DNA of 64,000 nucleotides from Streptosporangiaceae bacterium (GCA_019245115.1 JAFARZ010000160.1:49418-113417); one strand, 5' to 3'; shown: positions 9,377 through 17,808, counted from the stretch's first letter. A program made the numbers and translations. The notes: generated by a model not told the origin, from the sequence alone.

Positions 9377-9604
9377 GGTGCCACAGTAGCCGCCCCTGGT
9401 CAGCACAATCGGGGGGTTTCAGGCCTGACCGACGAGCTTGACGAACTCGCCATTCGGGGGGGCGCGACGCCGGAGCCAGCGAGGCCGCCATCAGAGGGTT
9501 CAACCCACGCCGCTGAGGGCGGGACCGCGACAGCGGTGGACAACCTGAGGGCCTCATCTGCGATCATGGCCGAAATGGCCGAGGACACTGCGGAGGGAGG
9601 CTTC

Positions 9605-11053
9605 ATGGGCTGGTTGCAGGTAGCGCATGCCGCAACAACGCCGCCGGATGGTTCGGATGTTGGGCAGATCATCCGTTGGTACCGAACGTATGAAGGGCTG
9701 ACCCAGAAGCGCGCAGCCGCCGAGCTCAACACCACGCAGTCGACGCTGTCCAAGCTGGAGAACGGTACCCAGGCCCTGCGAGACGTCACAGAGCTGCGTC
9801 ACATCGCCAGGACGCTCGGTATTCCCCCGGAGCGGCTAGGCGTTCTGCCGGACCAGTCGGCGGACGCTATCCCGTTGGCCTCGCACGTCAGCGACCGGCC
9901 GGGCCCGGTCCGGGACAGCCAGGAACACTGGCGGGGCATCCGGCGCCAGCTCAACGCCCACCGCGTGGTCCTGGCTGAGCTGGCCGCCGAGCTGTACCCG
10001 GCGCAGCTACGCATCCCCGGGTCGACAATCCTCACCTCCGCACGCTGGATGCCGGATGGTCTGGTAGAGCTGACTGACGTCGAGCTGGCCTGGCGCCCCG
10101 ATCCACCGACACCGCAGCTGGACGGCAGGGGCCCGGAATCCGCTGGCGCGCGCCCTCTCATGGCCAGCGGGGAGCGCTATGACCGTTACTCCCGGGCGCT
10201 GCGTGACCTGGCCCGGCCCAGACTGTTCGACAACCGCGTCAGCTATCGACTGCTGGACCTGGCATGGGCGCCTTCCCGGGGAATGCTGGGATTCCACTAC
10301 ACGAGCTACTTCAGCGTTCTTGACGTGTGTGAAGCGTCGGCGCACGAGTTCGCGCAAGCGTGGCTCGCCGCGGGCCGAAAGCGCCCGAGTTTCCCGGAGT
10401 TACCGTTTCGCCGGAGTATCGCCGACCCGTTCGATCTGTCCGCGCGGCCGGTCCTGCCCGGTATCGCTACGTTGACGATCCGGCGCGACCCGATCGAGGG
10501 TCACCGCGTGTACCTGCATCACCGGGACGCCAAGGCGGTGGCCGCCGGGGGTGGTATGTACCACGTGATGCCCGCGGGTGTTTTCCAGCCCGCGGCCCTC
10601 GCACCGGCACATCAAGCCAATGATTTCTCGCTCTGGCGTAACATCCAGCGCGAGTACTCCGAGGAGTTCCTCGGCAATAGCGAGCACGATGGCAACAGCA
10701 TTGACCCGATCGCCTATGGCACCGACGAACCCTTTGCGTCTTTCGAGCGGGCCCGCCAGGCTGGTGACTTCCGTGTCTTTGCCTGCGCCGTGGTGCTCGA
10801 ACCGCTCACCCTGTGGGTAGAGCTGGTGACGGTCGCGGTCATCGCCTCACCGGTGTTCGATGCGCTGTTTTCCGGGATGGTCGCCGTGAATGAGGAAGGG
10901 GCTGCGGTCAGCACCAAGGCCGGCTGTCCCACAGTCGGGATCCCGTTCACTGCGGCGGCTCGCGAGCGGCTGCGCGCCGAGCCGTTAGCACCGATCGCCC
11001 GGGCCTGCCTTGAGCTGGCCTGGCAGCACCGGCATCAGCTCCTCGACCGATGA
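9605..11053 (+). CDS. Large XRE-type regulator with unrecognised C-terminal region
   Basis: 482 aa. ATG 9605 has GGAGGGAGG four bases upstream; longer upstream frames have no ribosome site and run antisense to neighbours. An N-terminal helix-turn-helix (about 24-75: LTQKRAAAELNTTQSTLSKLE, then IARTLGIPPERLG) is followed by about 400 residues I cannot assign, with alternating aromatic-rich and beta-like segments. The stop overlaps the start of the epimerase gene by ATGA, so the two are translationally coupled. A regulator this large joined to a sugar epimerase suggests ligand sensing, but that is inference. Confidence 0.75.
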   Translation: MGWLQVAHAATTPPDGSDVGQIIRWYRTYEGLTQKRAAAELNTTQSTLSKLENGTQALRDVTELRHIARTLGIPPERLGVLPDQSADAIPLASHVSDRPGPVRDSQEHWRGIRRQLNAHRVVLAELAAELYPAQLRIPGSTILTSARWMPDGLVELTDVELAWRPDPPTPQLDGRGPESAGARPLMASGERYDRYSRALRDLARPRLFDNRVSYRLLDLAWAPSRGMLGFHYTSYFSVLDVCEASAHEFAQAWLAAGRKRPSFPELPFRRSIADPFDLSARPVLPGIATLTIRRDPIEGHRVYLHHRDAKAVAAGGGMYHVMPAGVFQPAALAPAHQANDFSLWRNIQREYSEEFLGNSEHDGNSIDPIAYGTDEPFASFERARQAGDFRVFACAVVLEPLTLWVELVTVAVIASPVFDALFSGMVAVNEEGAAVSTKAGCPTVGIPFTAAARERLRAEPLAPIARACLELAWQHRHQLLDR

Positions 11054-12021
11054 GGGTTCTGGTCACCGGGGCCGCCGGTTTTGTCGGCTACGCAGTGGCC
11101 GCGCTGCTGGTCGACTGCGGGTACGAGGTCATGGGGCTGACCCGCTCCGGGACATCCGCGCTGCCCCACGGCGTTGCCCGGCTGGAAGGCGACCTGCGCA
11201 CACCCGAGACTCTGCCCCGGGCGCTCGCCGAGGTCGACGGTGTGTGCCACCTGGCCGGGCTGACCAAGGTCCGCCAGTCGCGGAGCAGTCCCGTTGACTA
11301 CTGGCGCACCAACGTCGGTGGCACGCTGGCCCTCCTCGACGCCCTCGCCAGCGCCCGTGGGGGGCGGCTGGTCCTTGCCTCCACCTGCGCGGTGTACGGC
11401 GAACAGGCCGCCCAACCGATCAGCGAGATGGCGGCCGTGGCGCCGAGTAGCCCGTATGGCACGAGCAAGCTCGCTGCCGACCAGGCAGCCGCGGACCTCG
11501 CCGCTACCGGAGCGATCGGGGCGATCAGCCTGCGCGCCTTTAACGTGGCCGGAGCCCTGCCCGGACACCCCGACCGCGACACGAGTCGGCTTATTCCCCA
11601 GCTCCTGGCTGTCCAACAGGGCCGAGCACCCGAGCTGGTCATCAACGGCGACGGCAGCGCAGTCCGCGACTTCGTGCACGTCGCCGACATGGCCACCGCG
11701 TTCCTCCTCGCCCTGCACGCGTGTGAGCCGGGCAGGTGGCGCGTCTACAACGTCGGCAGTGGCCACCCCAGCACCGTGCACGGCGTCATTACCGCCGCCG
11801 AGGCAGTGACCGGACGACCCGTCACCCGACGGCACACCGCCGCCGCGCACGAGCCGGCAACCCTGTGGGCCGACAGCACCCGCATCCACTCCGAGCTGGG
11901 CTGGCGAGCTGAAAAGTCACGCCTTCCCGAGATCATCTCCGACGCCTGGGCCGCCCTGAACTGCCCGCCGAATATTCGATTCCGGAATAGCACGGAACCG
12001 ACTGCGCTCCACCTTCCGTGA
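11050..12021 (+). CDS. NAD-dependent epimerase/dehydratase (extended SDR)
   Basis: 323 aa. Rossmann motif VTGAAGFVGYA at residues 5-15, active-site Ser/Thr in LASTCAVYGE (about 112), and YGTSKLAAD giving the YxxxK pair (about 136). This resembles UDP-glucose 4-epimerase and related nucleotide-sugar epimerases, but the substrate is undetermined. It overlaps the regulator gene by 4 nt. A second, more typical GalE is at 38114-39085, so this one probably has a specialised substrate. Confidence 0.85.
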   Translation: MRVLVTGAAGFVGYAVAALLVDCGYEVMGLTRSGTSALPHGVARLEGDLRTPETLPRALAEVDGVCHLAGLTKVRQSRSSPVDYWRTNVGGTLALLDALASARGGRLVLASTCAVYGEQAAQPISEMAAVAPSSPYGTSKLAADQAAADLAATGAIGAISLRAFNVAGALPGHPDRDTSRLIPQLLAVQQGRAPELVINGDGSAVRDFVHVADMATAFLLALHACEPGRWRVYNVGSGHPSTVHGVITAAEAVTGRPVTRRHTAAAHEPATLWADSTRIHSELGWRAEKSRLPEIISDAWAALNCPPNIRFRNSTEPTALHLP

Positions 12022-12219
12022 CCGCCTGAACTGCTGTTGTCTTGCCAACATGATCCGCACCGGACCACAGCATCACCTCGGCACGACGCACGCGCCAACT
12101 GAACACGGTCTCCCGAGTTGGCAGGACCGGCGGCGGTGCCGTACCCACCGGCGCCGATCCTGCCCAACAACCGTCACCCACACCAGGCCAACCCGGACCG
12201 CGCATCGAGCGAGCACGCC

Positions 12220-12723
12220 ATGAGCGCGGATCCCGTCGGCGGGCCGGTGCGCCACGCTCATCAGGACGTGCCGAGAAAGCTCGCCGTCATTGACCATCGC
12301 CTTCACCAGATATCCACCCAGCTCTACACCATGAGCAAGTTGCTCAGCCAACTCGACGAGATCCGCTCCAACCTCGAAACGCTGACCGGATCGCTCAGGT
12401 CGGGCGGCTCGATCGTCAACGGCCGCGTTCCCCGCCGGGACCGCGCAGTAAGCCCCCGGCAGGGCGCTGATCACCCAGGGTCGCCCCGTCGGGCTACCGG
12501 CTGGCCGTCGGTTGAGCGAGTGCCCCCCGACACTCAGCTCCCGGCGGCCAGCCGGTCCCCCACGAGAAGGCGCGATGCGCTGGGTGGTGAGGCTGCAGAC
12601 CACGATGACCATCACAACGGCCCTCACCTGTCCACAAACCATCGAGCTGGCGTGGGTGAGCGGCCCCGCCCGCCGACACTGACTCCCAGCTCAACGCCGC
12701 CAGCCGTCCGCCGCGCCGGGTAG
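12220..12723 (+). CDS. Hypothetical protein with a helical N-terminal segment
   Basis: 167 aa from ATG 12220, uncertain. Residues about 16-60 (VIDHRLHQISTQLYTMSKLL and following) form a plausible amphipathic or coiled-coil helix; the rest is Pro/Arg/Ser-rich and looks disordered. The stop lies inside a strong terminator hairpin, which favours a real plus-strand transcript. I do not recognise a family. It may be a decayed gene next to the transposase remnant. Confidence 0.35.
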   Translation: MSADPVGGPVRHAHQDVPRKLAVIDHRLHQISTQLYTMSKLLSQLDEIRSNLETLTGSLRSGGSIVNGRVPRRDRAVSPRQGADHPGSPRRATGWPSVERVPPDTQLPAASRSPTRRRDALGGEAADHDDHHNGPHLSTNHRAGVGERPRPPTLTPSSTPPAVRRAG

Positions 12724-12756
12724 GACCGGTGATTGCCCCGCCGGTCCTACCCGGCG
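12714..12756 (+). terminator. Strong hairpin
   Basis: Perfect 16-bp arms, CGCCGGGTAGGACCGG (12714-12729) and CCGGTCCTACCCGGCG (12741-12756), with an 11-nt loop. No U-run. It could end transcription from both the epimerase side and the minus-strand remnant. Confidence 0.7.
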
Positions 12757-12759
12757 AAG

Positions 12760-12949
12760 CTACGGGGCGAGCGTCGCTGGATCCGCCTGTGGGTGAAGGC
12801 TGAGTACCAGCGTGGAAGTCGCTGGCGAGTTGGTCGTTGAAGACTCGGATGCGGACTTGAAGGAGCAGGTACGCGCCGCGGGATTTCCAGCGTATCTGCT
12901 GTTTTTTGACCATGCTGATGACCTGGTTGACCGCGGACTCGGTGAACAC
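12760..12949 (-). pseudogene. Transposase C-terminal remnant (ISKra4-like)
   Basis: Minus-strand translation gives TESAVNQVISMVKKQQIRW, then GAYLLLQVRIRVFND and, after a frameshift, RWYSAFTHR. This is the conserved end of a transposase group I associate with the ISKra4 family (ESAVNQV, KKQQMRW, GAHLLLQ). Only about 60 codons remain, in two frames, with no start or catalytic residues. Terminal inverted repeats were not found. Confidence 0.55.
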
Positions 12950-13024
12950 GGAACAACAAATTGATCATCCCACCGCTTCTAGCCCATCTTTCCCATTCTA
13001 AATCTATCTCAGGCGTCGTTGATC

Positions 13025-13504
13025 TTACAGTCCCGTCTGGACTCGCTTACGGTCCCCGACAGTCCTTCCTGCGCCGGTCGGTGCTGTGAGGCGGACAGTG
13101 GTGGCGCTGAGGAAATGGTCGATGGTGCGCTGTTGATCGGGGGTGAAGGCGGTGTAGATCTCAGCGAGTTCGTCGCCGAGGTTGTTATACGTGGCGTGGA
13201 GGGCTTGGCGGCCGTGGTCGGTGAGGGTGATCAGGCGCTTGCGACGGTCCGTCGGGTGTGGGTGTCGTCGCGCGTAGGTTGTCTTTTCGAGTCTGTCGAC
13301 GAGTTCGGTTGCTGAGGCGCTGGTGATCTGGAGTCGGGTGGCAAGTTCCGTGGCGGTGAGTGGTCCCTCGGTGTAGAGGTGACCAAGTGCCACGATCTCG
13401 GTGGGGCTAACGCCAAGTTGGTAACGCGCGGCGTGGGCCCGGTAGCGCTCCGCAGCGATAACCAGGCCGCGTACCGCGAGGGCTAGCGACTGGTCATGTT
13501 TCAT
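13025..13504 (-). CDS. MarR-family transcriptional regulator
   Basis: 159 aa. Winged HTH: SPTEIVALGHLYTEGPLTAT, ELATRLQITSASATELVDRLE, wing DRRKRLITLTDHGR. MarR proteins usually repress a nearby or divergent operon and release DNA on binding a small molecule. A 13-bp inverted repeat starts 6 bp upstream of its start. Divergent to it is the small-protein/AAA+ operon, a possible target. Extra C-terminal residues after about 140 are basic and probably disordered. Confidence 0.88.
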   Translation of the reverse strand: MKHDQSLALAVRGLVIAAERYRAHAARYQLGVSPTEIVALGHLYTEGPLTATELATRLQITSASATELVDRLEKTTYARRHPHPTDRRKRLITLTDHGRQALHATYNNLGDELAEIYTAFTPDQQRTIDHFLSATTVRLTAPTGAGRTVGDRKRVQTGL

Positions 13505-13509
13505 GTTCG

Positions 13510-13522
13510 CAAGGTTACCTTG
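13510..13522. promoter_or_regulatory. Candidate MarR operator
   Basis: CAAGGT-T-ACCTTG is a perfect inverted repeat with a 1-nt centre, 6 bp upstream of the marR start. Position and symmetry suggest autoregulation. Confidence 0.5.
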
Positions 13523-13880
13523 TATTCAGGATACCGAGGCGTTACCCTATCGGGTGTTGGATTGACACTACAGGGTGAAGTGAGACCTCGTATGGGACGG
13601 TGCGCTTGTATGAGCACCAACGTCGGACGCTCGCTGCCGGGTGCAGCGGGGTGGACCTGCAACGGAACCGGATCGCACGTTTAGCCGGTTCGGGAGGTCA
13701 GGGGTGGTGCTGGAGGCGGGGTTGTTTGGGGTTGTTGGCGTGTGTCTCGCTCGGCGCACCCCTGCTCACTTGCACGGACAGAGCTAATCGTGCGTTCCGG
13801 TTCCGATATTGGTCCTTCCCGAGACTTACAGAGAGTTCCGAAGTTGTAGGAAGTTTTCACGTACCGGCGAGGAGGATTAA
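13523..13880. other. Intergenic region before the AAA+ operon
   Basis: No convincing gene. An open plus-strand frame runs through it but its translation is Arg/Gly/Trp-rich and featureless. TTGACA at 13562 is a possible -35 without a clear -10. GAGGAGGAT at 13870-13878 is a strong ribosome site leading to the GTG at 13881. Confidence 0.5.
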
Positions 13881-14024
13881 GTGGGAAAACGGCGCGAGAC
13901 CAGAGACGTTGACCGGCGCGACGGGAGCGCAACAGAGCGTGATAAAGTCGATCAGATCGCTCCTCTATACTCTATACCAGGCACTAGATGTGACTCTGGA
14001 TTTTTTGACTCGGATTTTCGATAG
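13881..14024 (+). CDS. Possible 47-aa leader peptide of the AAA+ operon
   Basis: GTG 13881 is preceded by the best Shine-Dalgarno of the region (GAGGAGGATTAA). The 47-residue product is highly charged (KRRETRDVDRRDGSATERDK). It overlaps the next gene in another frame, so it may be a translated leader, a coupling ORF, or the true start of a gene later shifted by an indel. No family recognised. Confidence 0.35.
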   Translation: MGKRRETRDVDRRDGSATERDKVDQIAPLYSIPGTRCDSGFFDSDFR

Positions 14025-14310
14025 CATCACGCCTAGTCCGCGTCCACCAGTTACTGACGTTGTTGACCTTGAGGATGTCGTTCGATACTTTACCGAGAAG
14101 CATCCGGGCGACCCTAAGATCGCGGCGGGCGCCCTGATCAGAGTGCCTCACCCAAAAGGACAGCTACTTTTCCAAGTCTTCCTCGACGGTAATAACCGCG
14201 TCTGCCTTGATGACATGGGGAGGCCGTACGGGCAGCGTGTAGTGGCTCGGTCACTTGGCCGTGAGTTCAGAGATAAATTCTCCTCAAATGATCTTGTAAT
14301 CTTCAGATAG
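13939..14310 (+). CDS. Small protein A of the AAA+ operon
   Basis: 123 aa from GTG 13939 (GGGAG about 10 nt upstream; TTG 13909 is an alternative). An N-terminal hydrophobic, amphipathic helix (SLLYTLYQALDVTLDFL, about 7-30) may lie on or in the membrane. After a Pro-rich hinge comes a domain of about 75 residues containing GALIRVPHPKGQLLFQVFLD and ending in the hydrophobic strand DLVIFR. The same layout, an alpha/beta domain closed by a short hydrophobic strand, recurs in proteins C and D. No known family recognised. Confidence 0.62.
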   Translation: MIKSIRSLLYTLYQALDVTLDFLTRIFDSITPSPRPPVTDVVDLEDVVRYFTEKHPGDPKIAAGALIRVPHPKGQLLFQVFLDGNNRVCLDDMGRPYGQRVVARSLGREFRDKFSSNDLVIFR

Positions 14311-14317
14311 GATTTCT

Positions 14318-14455
14318 ATGTCGACAATCGCATCAATCGTCGTAGGCGTCGCTGCCGCTTTAGCGGTCATCATTCTCCTCGTCTGGAGAAGTAGAGCGAG
14401 GGCTAAGACTGTGGATATGACTTCCCTCACTGGATGGTTTAGGCGGAGGATGTGA
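14318..14455 (+). CDS. Small protein B: 45-aa single-pass membrane peptide
   Basis: ATG 14318 starts 7 bp after gene A. The sequence is a short Ser-rich start, one transmembrane helix (IASIVVGVAAALAVIILLVW, residues 4-23), then a basic tail (RSRARAKTV ... GWFRRRM). Positive-inside reasoning puts the tail in the cytoplasm. It ends 1 bp before gene C. Too small for family assignment, but codon use and spacing fit a real operon member. Confidence 0.6.
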   Translation: MSTIASIVVGVAAALAVIILLVWRSRARAKTVDMTSLTGWFRRRM

Positions 14456-14456
14456 A

Positions 14457-14816
14457 ATGGTGGACCCTGTGACACTTGGAATTGCAATAGCTGCATTCAT
14501 TGGCACTGTCGTAGTTGGACTAGTTGTCTTGACCCTCGTTAAGCTCTTCGAATGGTTCAAAGCCCGCCGGAAGATCTCGCAGTCCAATCGTCATGCCATC
14601 GGTGTGATTTTGGCGCAACGGCTCAACGACAAGAACTACGTGGAGATTCCCGGTGTATTCTCTGGGAATCGCTCGAGCACACAGCTTGTACAAGCGATCT
14701 ACGACCAGGAAAGGGACGAGATCTTGGACGCGCGAGCGGTCTCGTCGGGAACGACGTCAGATTTTGACCTGATTCAGCAGACTGATCGCGGTGATGGAAT
14801 GATAGTTCTCACTTAG
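14457..14816 (+). CDS. Small protein C: membrane-anchored
   Basis: 119 aa from ATG 14457, immediately after gene B (AGGCGGAGG upstream). A transmembrane helix (GIAIAAFIGTVVVGLVVLTL, about 8-27) precedes a basic KLFEWFKARRK segment. A soluble domain follows with RHAIGVILAQRLNDKNYVEI, PGVF, a helix around QAIYDQERDEILDA, and the final strand GMIVLT. The RL-x(3)-Y-V-x(2)-PGVF core resembles protein D (RL-x(3)-Y-x-V-V-V-GVF), suggesting the two are paralogues. Confidence 0.68.
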   Translation: MVDPVTLGIAIAAFIGTVVVGLVVLTLVKLFEWFKARRKISQSNRHAIGVILAQRLNDKNYVEIPGVFSGNRSSTQLVQAIYDQERDEILDARAVSSGTTSDFDLIQQTDRGDGMIVLT

Positions 14817-14827
14817 GGGAATTTCTG

Positions 14828-15121
14828 ATGGAGCCAATAACTCTTCTTCTTATCGCGCTTCTGTTTGGCGCTGGCGCGGCGATAGTTATCGAAATCCTGT
14901 CGTGGTCGACTGTTGATGAATATGTCTTGTCGAAGTCAGTAGCAAATGGTTCGGCCCGAATTATCAGGAAGCGACTCGAATCGGGCAGGTATCAAGTGGT
15001 CGTAGGCGTCTTCAGGCCTTCTGGTTCGAAAATCGTTTCGCAGTCTTGGGATGCAGCACAGCTCGATACGACTCTCCAGACGCACTTCGGCGGTCAAGAT
15101 GTCATCCAGATTAAGACGTAA
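14828..15121 (+). CDS. Small protein D: membrane-anchored
   Basis: 97 aa from ATG 14828, with AGGGGA upstream. The transmembrane helix is ITLLLIALLFGAGAAIVIEI (about 4-23). The cytosolic domain reads ARIIRKRLESGRYQVVVGVF, then a helix with AAQLDTTLQTHFG, and ends DVIQIKT. It is a compact version of protein C. It precedes the ATPase gene by 25 bp (or overlaps it, if the ATPase starts at ATG 15099). Confidence 0.68.
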   Translation: MEPITLLLIALLFGAGAAIVIEILSWSTVDEYVLSKSVANGSARIIRKRLESGRYQVVVGVFRPSGSKIVSQSWDAAQLDTTLQTHFGGQDVIQIKT

Positions 15122-15146
15122 TTCCTCCTTCAAGGCGGGGGCTAAC

Positions 15147-16265
15147 GTGGAGCTGCGGTCGTCAGACTTCTTCATTGATGGCGCGATTCCTAACATCAGT
15201 CCTGCCGATTTCTCAGTTTTTCGTGTTCGACTCTTCGATCTGATTGGCAGCCTGGTTCAAACGAAGAACACAGGGCCGTTTATGATATCCGTAGGCTACG
15301 GTGTGCAAGGTCGGAGCTCGGCCGAGTCCGGGAGCTCGGAGCGTAATGCTACCCACACATCTGCTGATTTAAATAATGAAACACGTTCGAGCAATCTCAT
15401 ACAACCAATTAGACCACTGTGGCGCTTTGACCAGCTCGTTCTTGCGAATGATACGAAAGAACTGTTGCTAGACTGCGTGGCCTTCACTCAAGTCGCTCCG
15501 ATTGTTTTTGATCAGTGGAACCTGCGGTCAATCGAACCTAACCCGTCAATTGCAATTAACTTTCGGGGCCCGCCTGGAACTGGAAAGACCATGGCCGCGC
15601 ACGCCATCGCCGATCGACTGAATCGAAGCATCATCATGAGTCGACTGTCAGATTTGGAGAGCAAATATCATGGCGAGGGCCCGAAAAACATTGTAAACTT
15701 ATTCAGGTCTGCCTCTGTGCAGAACGCCGTTCTCTTCATCGACGAGGCCGAGTCTCTGCTGTCACGACGATTCTCGCAGCCGGATCAAGCGGCGGAGAGT
15801 GCCATTAACTCCATGAGGACGGAGCTGCTTATGGCTCTCGACTCATTCGACGGTTTAGTGATCTTCGCTACGAATCTTCAAGGAAGCTACGACACCGCAA
15901 TCTCGTCTCGGCTTACTCATGTCGATTTTCCTCTACCAAATCGCGAAGCACGAATAGAGATTTGGGAAAAACATCTCCCATCCGAGCTTCCCCTGGATAA
16001 AGATGTAGATCTGAGCACTCTGGCGGCGGTCGACGGCGTAACTGGGCGAGATATCAAGGAAACGGTATTGCGGGCGGCTGTGGCGGCCGCACGTCGCGGG
16101 TTGCCGAGCCTGTCTGGAGATCTGCTGATGGGATATCTTCGACAGCGTCTCGCCTCTAGCCACGCTGATTCGCGGACGGAAATAACAAGCGTTGACCTGG
16201 CGGCAACAAAAGCGGAGATTCGCGCTCGGGTAGCCGCTCGGAATGCAGTAGACGGCGCATCGTAA
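15147..16265 (+). CDS. AAA+ ATPase of the small-membrane-protein operon
   Basis: 372 aa from GTG 15147 (GGCGGGGG upstream); ATG 15099 is an alternative that overlaps gene D. An N-terminal region of about 100 residues (DFFIDGAIPNISPADFSVFR) is unlike known adaptors. The AAA core follows: Walker A GPPGTGKT (about 145), pore-loop-like SKYHGEGPKNIVNLF (about 175), Walker B AVLFIDEAES (about 198), sensor-1 FATN (about 245), Arg-finger region SSRLTHVDF, sensor-2 helix TGRDIKETVLRAA. The pore loop and single AAA domain resemble the classical Vps4/FtsH-like clade, so it probably remodels or unfolds proteins. Likely partners are the small membrane proteins encoded just upstream. Confidence 0.82.
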   Translation: MELRSSDFFIDGAIPNISPADFSVFRVRLFDLIGSLVQTKNTGPFMISVGYGVQGRSSAESGSSERNATHTSADLNNETRSSNLIQPIRPLWRFDQLVLANDTKELLLDCVAFTQVAPIVFDQWNLRSIEPNPSIAINFRGPPGTGKTMAAHAIADRLNRSIIMSRLSDLESKYHGEGPKNIVNLFRSASVQNAVLFIDEAESLLSRRFSQPDQAAESAINSMRTELLMALDSFDGLVIFATNLQGSYDTAISSRLTHVDFPLPNREARIEIWEKHLPSELPLDKDVDLSTLAAVDGVTGRDIKETVLRAAVAAARRGLPSLSGDLLMGYLRQRLASSHADSRTEITSVDLAATKAEIRARVAARNAVDGAS

Positions 16266-16420
16266 GCATGGCAGGCGGTTTGACTGTCGTGACAAGTATT
16301 AGCGCATTGATCAGAGCCTGACGGCATCCATCCATGCAAGTGGCGTATCAAGCGGTGTCGACGCGCCGAACCATCTATACCATGCTGCCACAGATGGGAT
16401 TCAATCATGACTGCGCTGCG

Positions 16421-16447
16421 ACTTGCCTCATGATCGATGAGGCAAGT
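16421..16447 (+). terminator. Perfect hairpin downstream of the AAA+ gene
   Basis: 11-bp arms ACTTGCCTCAT (16421-16431) and ATGAGGCAAGT (16437-16447) with a 5-nt loop, 156 bp after the ATPase stop. No U-run. It plausibly ends the operon. Confidence 0.6.
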
Positions 16448-16785
16448 CGGCCGCTAGGCTGTCTCACCATCTGAGGCCCGCAAGTCACAGGCTCGCTCGT
16501 GCCTCGGGATCAATGAGATGGGACAACAGGCCCAGGTCCAGCACCAACCAGAACCCGCATGCTACGCCGGGGGACTCACGAACCCGGGGCGGTTCAGTCC
16601 GACGTAGAGGTGACCGTGGTCGGGTCGATATCGTGGGGGCCGGTCCTGGTGTAGGGAGCCGAGTGCTGAGCTTAGGCCCAGTCGCTGGCTGAAACCGGTA
16701 TCCAGCTCCTGGCTTGCGGCGGTACTGTCGGGGTGGTGGTGCACAGGGGTCCAGACGCTGGCGGCCAGGCATTCGGGCGGCGCGG
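16448..16785. other. Non-coding stretch with a transposon-end-like motif
   Basis: No gene supported. CGTGCCTCGGGATCAATGAG at 16499-16518 resembles motifs repeated at 27889-27945 beside the TnsA-like remnant (CGTGCCTCAAATTGATGAGA; GATCAATGAGAC). It may be a stranded transposon end. Confidence 0.35.
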
Positions 16786-17808
16786 GTGAGTACCGAGACA
16801 CCCACGCTCGCGGCCATGACCGCGGCTGCGGCCGCGCTGCTCGGCTGCCTCAGTGAGGAGCACCAGGCGGCTGCCTGTTACCCCTTCGAGACCGAGGTGC
16901 GGGAGCGCTGGACCTACCTTCCGCGGCCGCGACCTGGGGTGTGCCTGGCGGACCTGGATCGCACGCAGCGCAAGGCCGCCAGCCGCCTGCTCGCCACCGC
17001 GCTGAGCCCGCATGCCTACGCCCAGGCGGTGACCATCATGGCGCTGGAGGAGGTTCTGGACCGCACGGAGGGTTGGCAGCGTCACCGGCACGCTAACGAC
17101 TTCTGGGTAGCGCTGTTCGGCACTCCCGGCTCGCCAGCGTGGGGATGGCGATACGAGGGTCACCACCTGTCGGTGACCATGACCGTCATCGACGGCCACG
17201 TCTCTCCTACCCCGTGCTTCTTTGGCGCCAACCCGGCATCGGTCAGCTACGGAAACGCCGCCGTGCTGCGCCCGCTGGGGCTGGAGGAGGACCTGGCCCG
17301 GGCGGTGCTGGCCTCGATGACGGTCAGTGAACGGCGTGCCGCGGTCGTTGCCCGCCTCGCGCCGCCGGATATCCGCAGCGGCCCCACCCCGCAGGTGAGG
17401 GGGCAATTCGAGCCGGTCGGGGTGACCGCGGGCCGGCTGCGAGAGAACACCAGGACCCTGCTGCACGACCTCGTCGGTGTCTACCTGAACCGGCTGCCCA
17501 CTGATCTCGCGGCGGCTGAGCTAGCTCGCCTGGACCCCACCGAGCTGCACTTCGCCTGGGAAGGCCCACTGGAAGCCGGCTGCGGCCATTACTACCGCAT
17601 CCAGGCGCCGAGCCTGCTCATCGAGTACGACAACACCAGCGACAACGCCAACCACGTGCACGCGGTCTGGCGCCACCCCGGTGCGGACTTCGGGGAAGGC
17701 CTGCTGGCCCGGCACTACGCGAGCGAACACACCCCGCAGGCGGCCGGGCACCAGCGTGGGCGTGATCAGCTGCAGCCGGAGGTGGACCCGCACGAGGAGC
17801 ACAGGTAG
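16786..17808 (+). CDS. DUF3500 family protein
   Basis: 340 aa from GTG 16786. It has typical DUF3500 features: QRKAASRLLATALSPHAYAQ, then HANDFWVALFGTP and WGWRYEGHHLS, and a late FAWEGPLEAGCGHYYRI with IEYDNTSDNANHVHAVWR. The aromatic and His-rich ends suggest a metal or small-molecule binding enzyme, but no activity is established for the family. There is no signal peptide. Its 3' end overlaps the convergent nrdJ gene by 43 bp. Confidence 0.82.
   Translation: MSTETPTLAAMTAAAAALLGCLSEEHQAAACYPFETEVRERWTYLPRPRPGVCLADLDRTQRKAASRLLATALSPHAYAQAVTIMALEEVLDRTEGWQRHRHANDFWVALFGTPGSPAWGWRYEGHHLSVTMTVIDGHVSPTPCFFGANPASVSYGNAAVLRPLGLEEDLARAVLASMTVSERRAAVVARLAPPDIRSGPTPQVRGQFEPVGVTAGRLRENTRTLLHDLVGVYLNRLPTDLAAAELARLDPTELHFAWEGPLEAGCGHYYRIQAPSLLIEYDNTSDNANHVHAVWRHPGADFGEGLLARHYASEHTPQAAGHQRGRDQLQPEVDPHEEHR

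Noticed and set aside
12073..12642. 189-codon minus-strand frame opposite the helical hypothetical protein
   Set aside because: The plus strand has a plausible amphipathic helix and its stop lies in a terminator; the minus product is Arg/Val-rich without motifs. Neither is certain.
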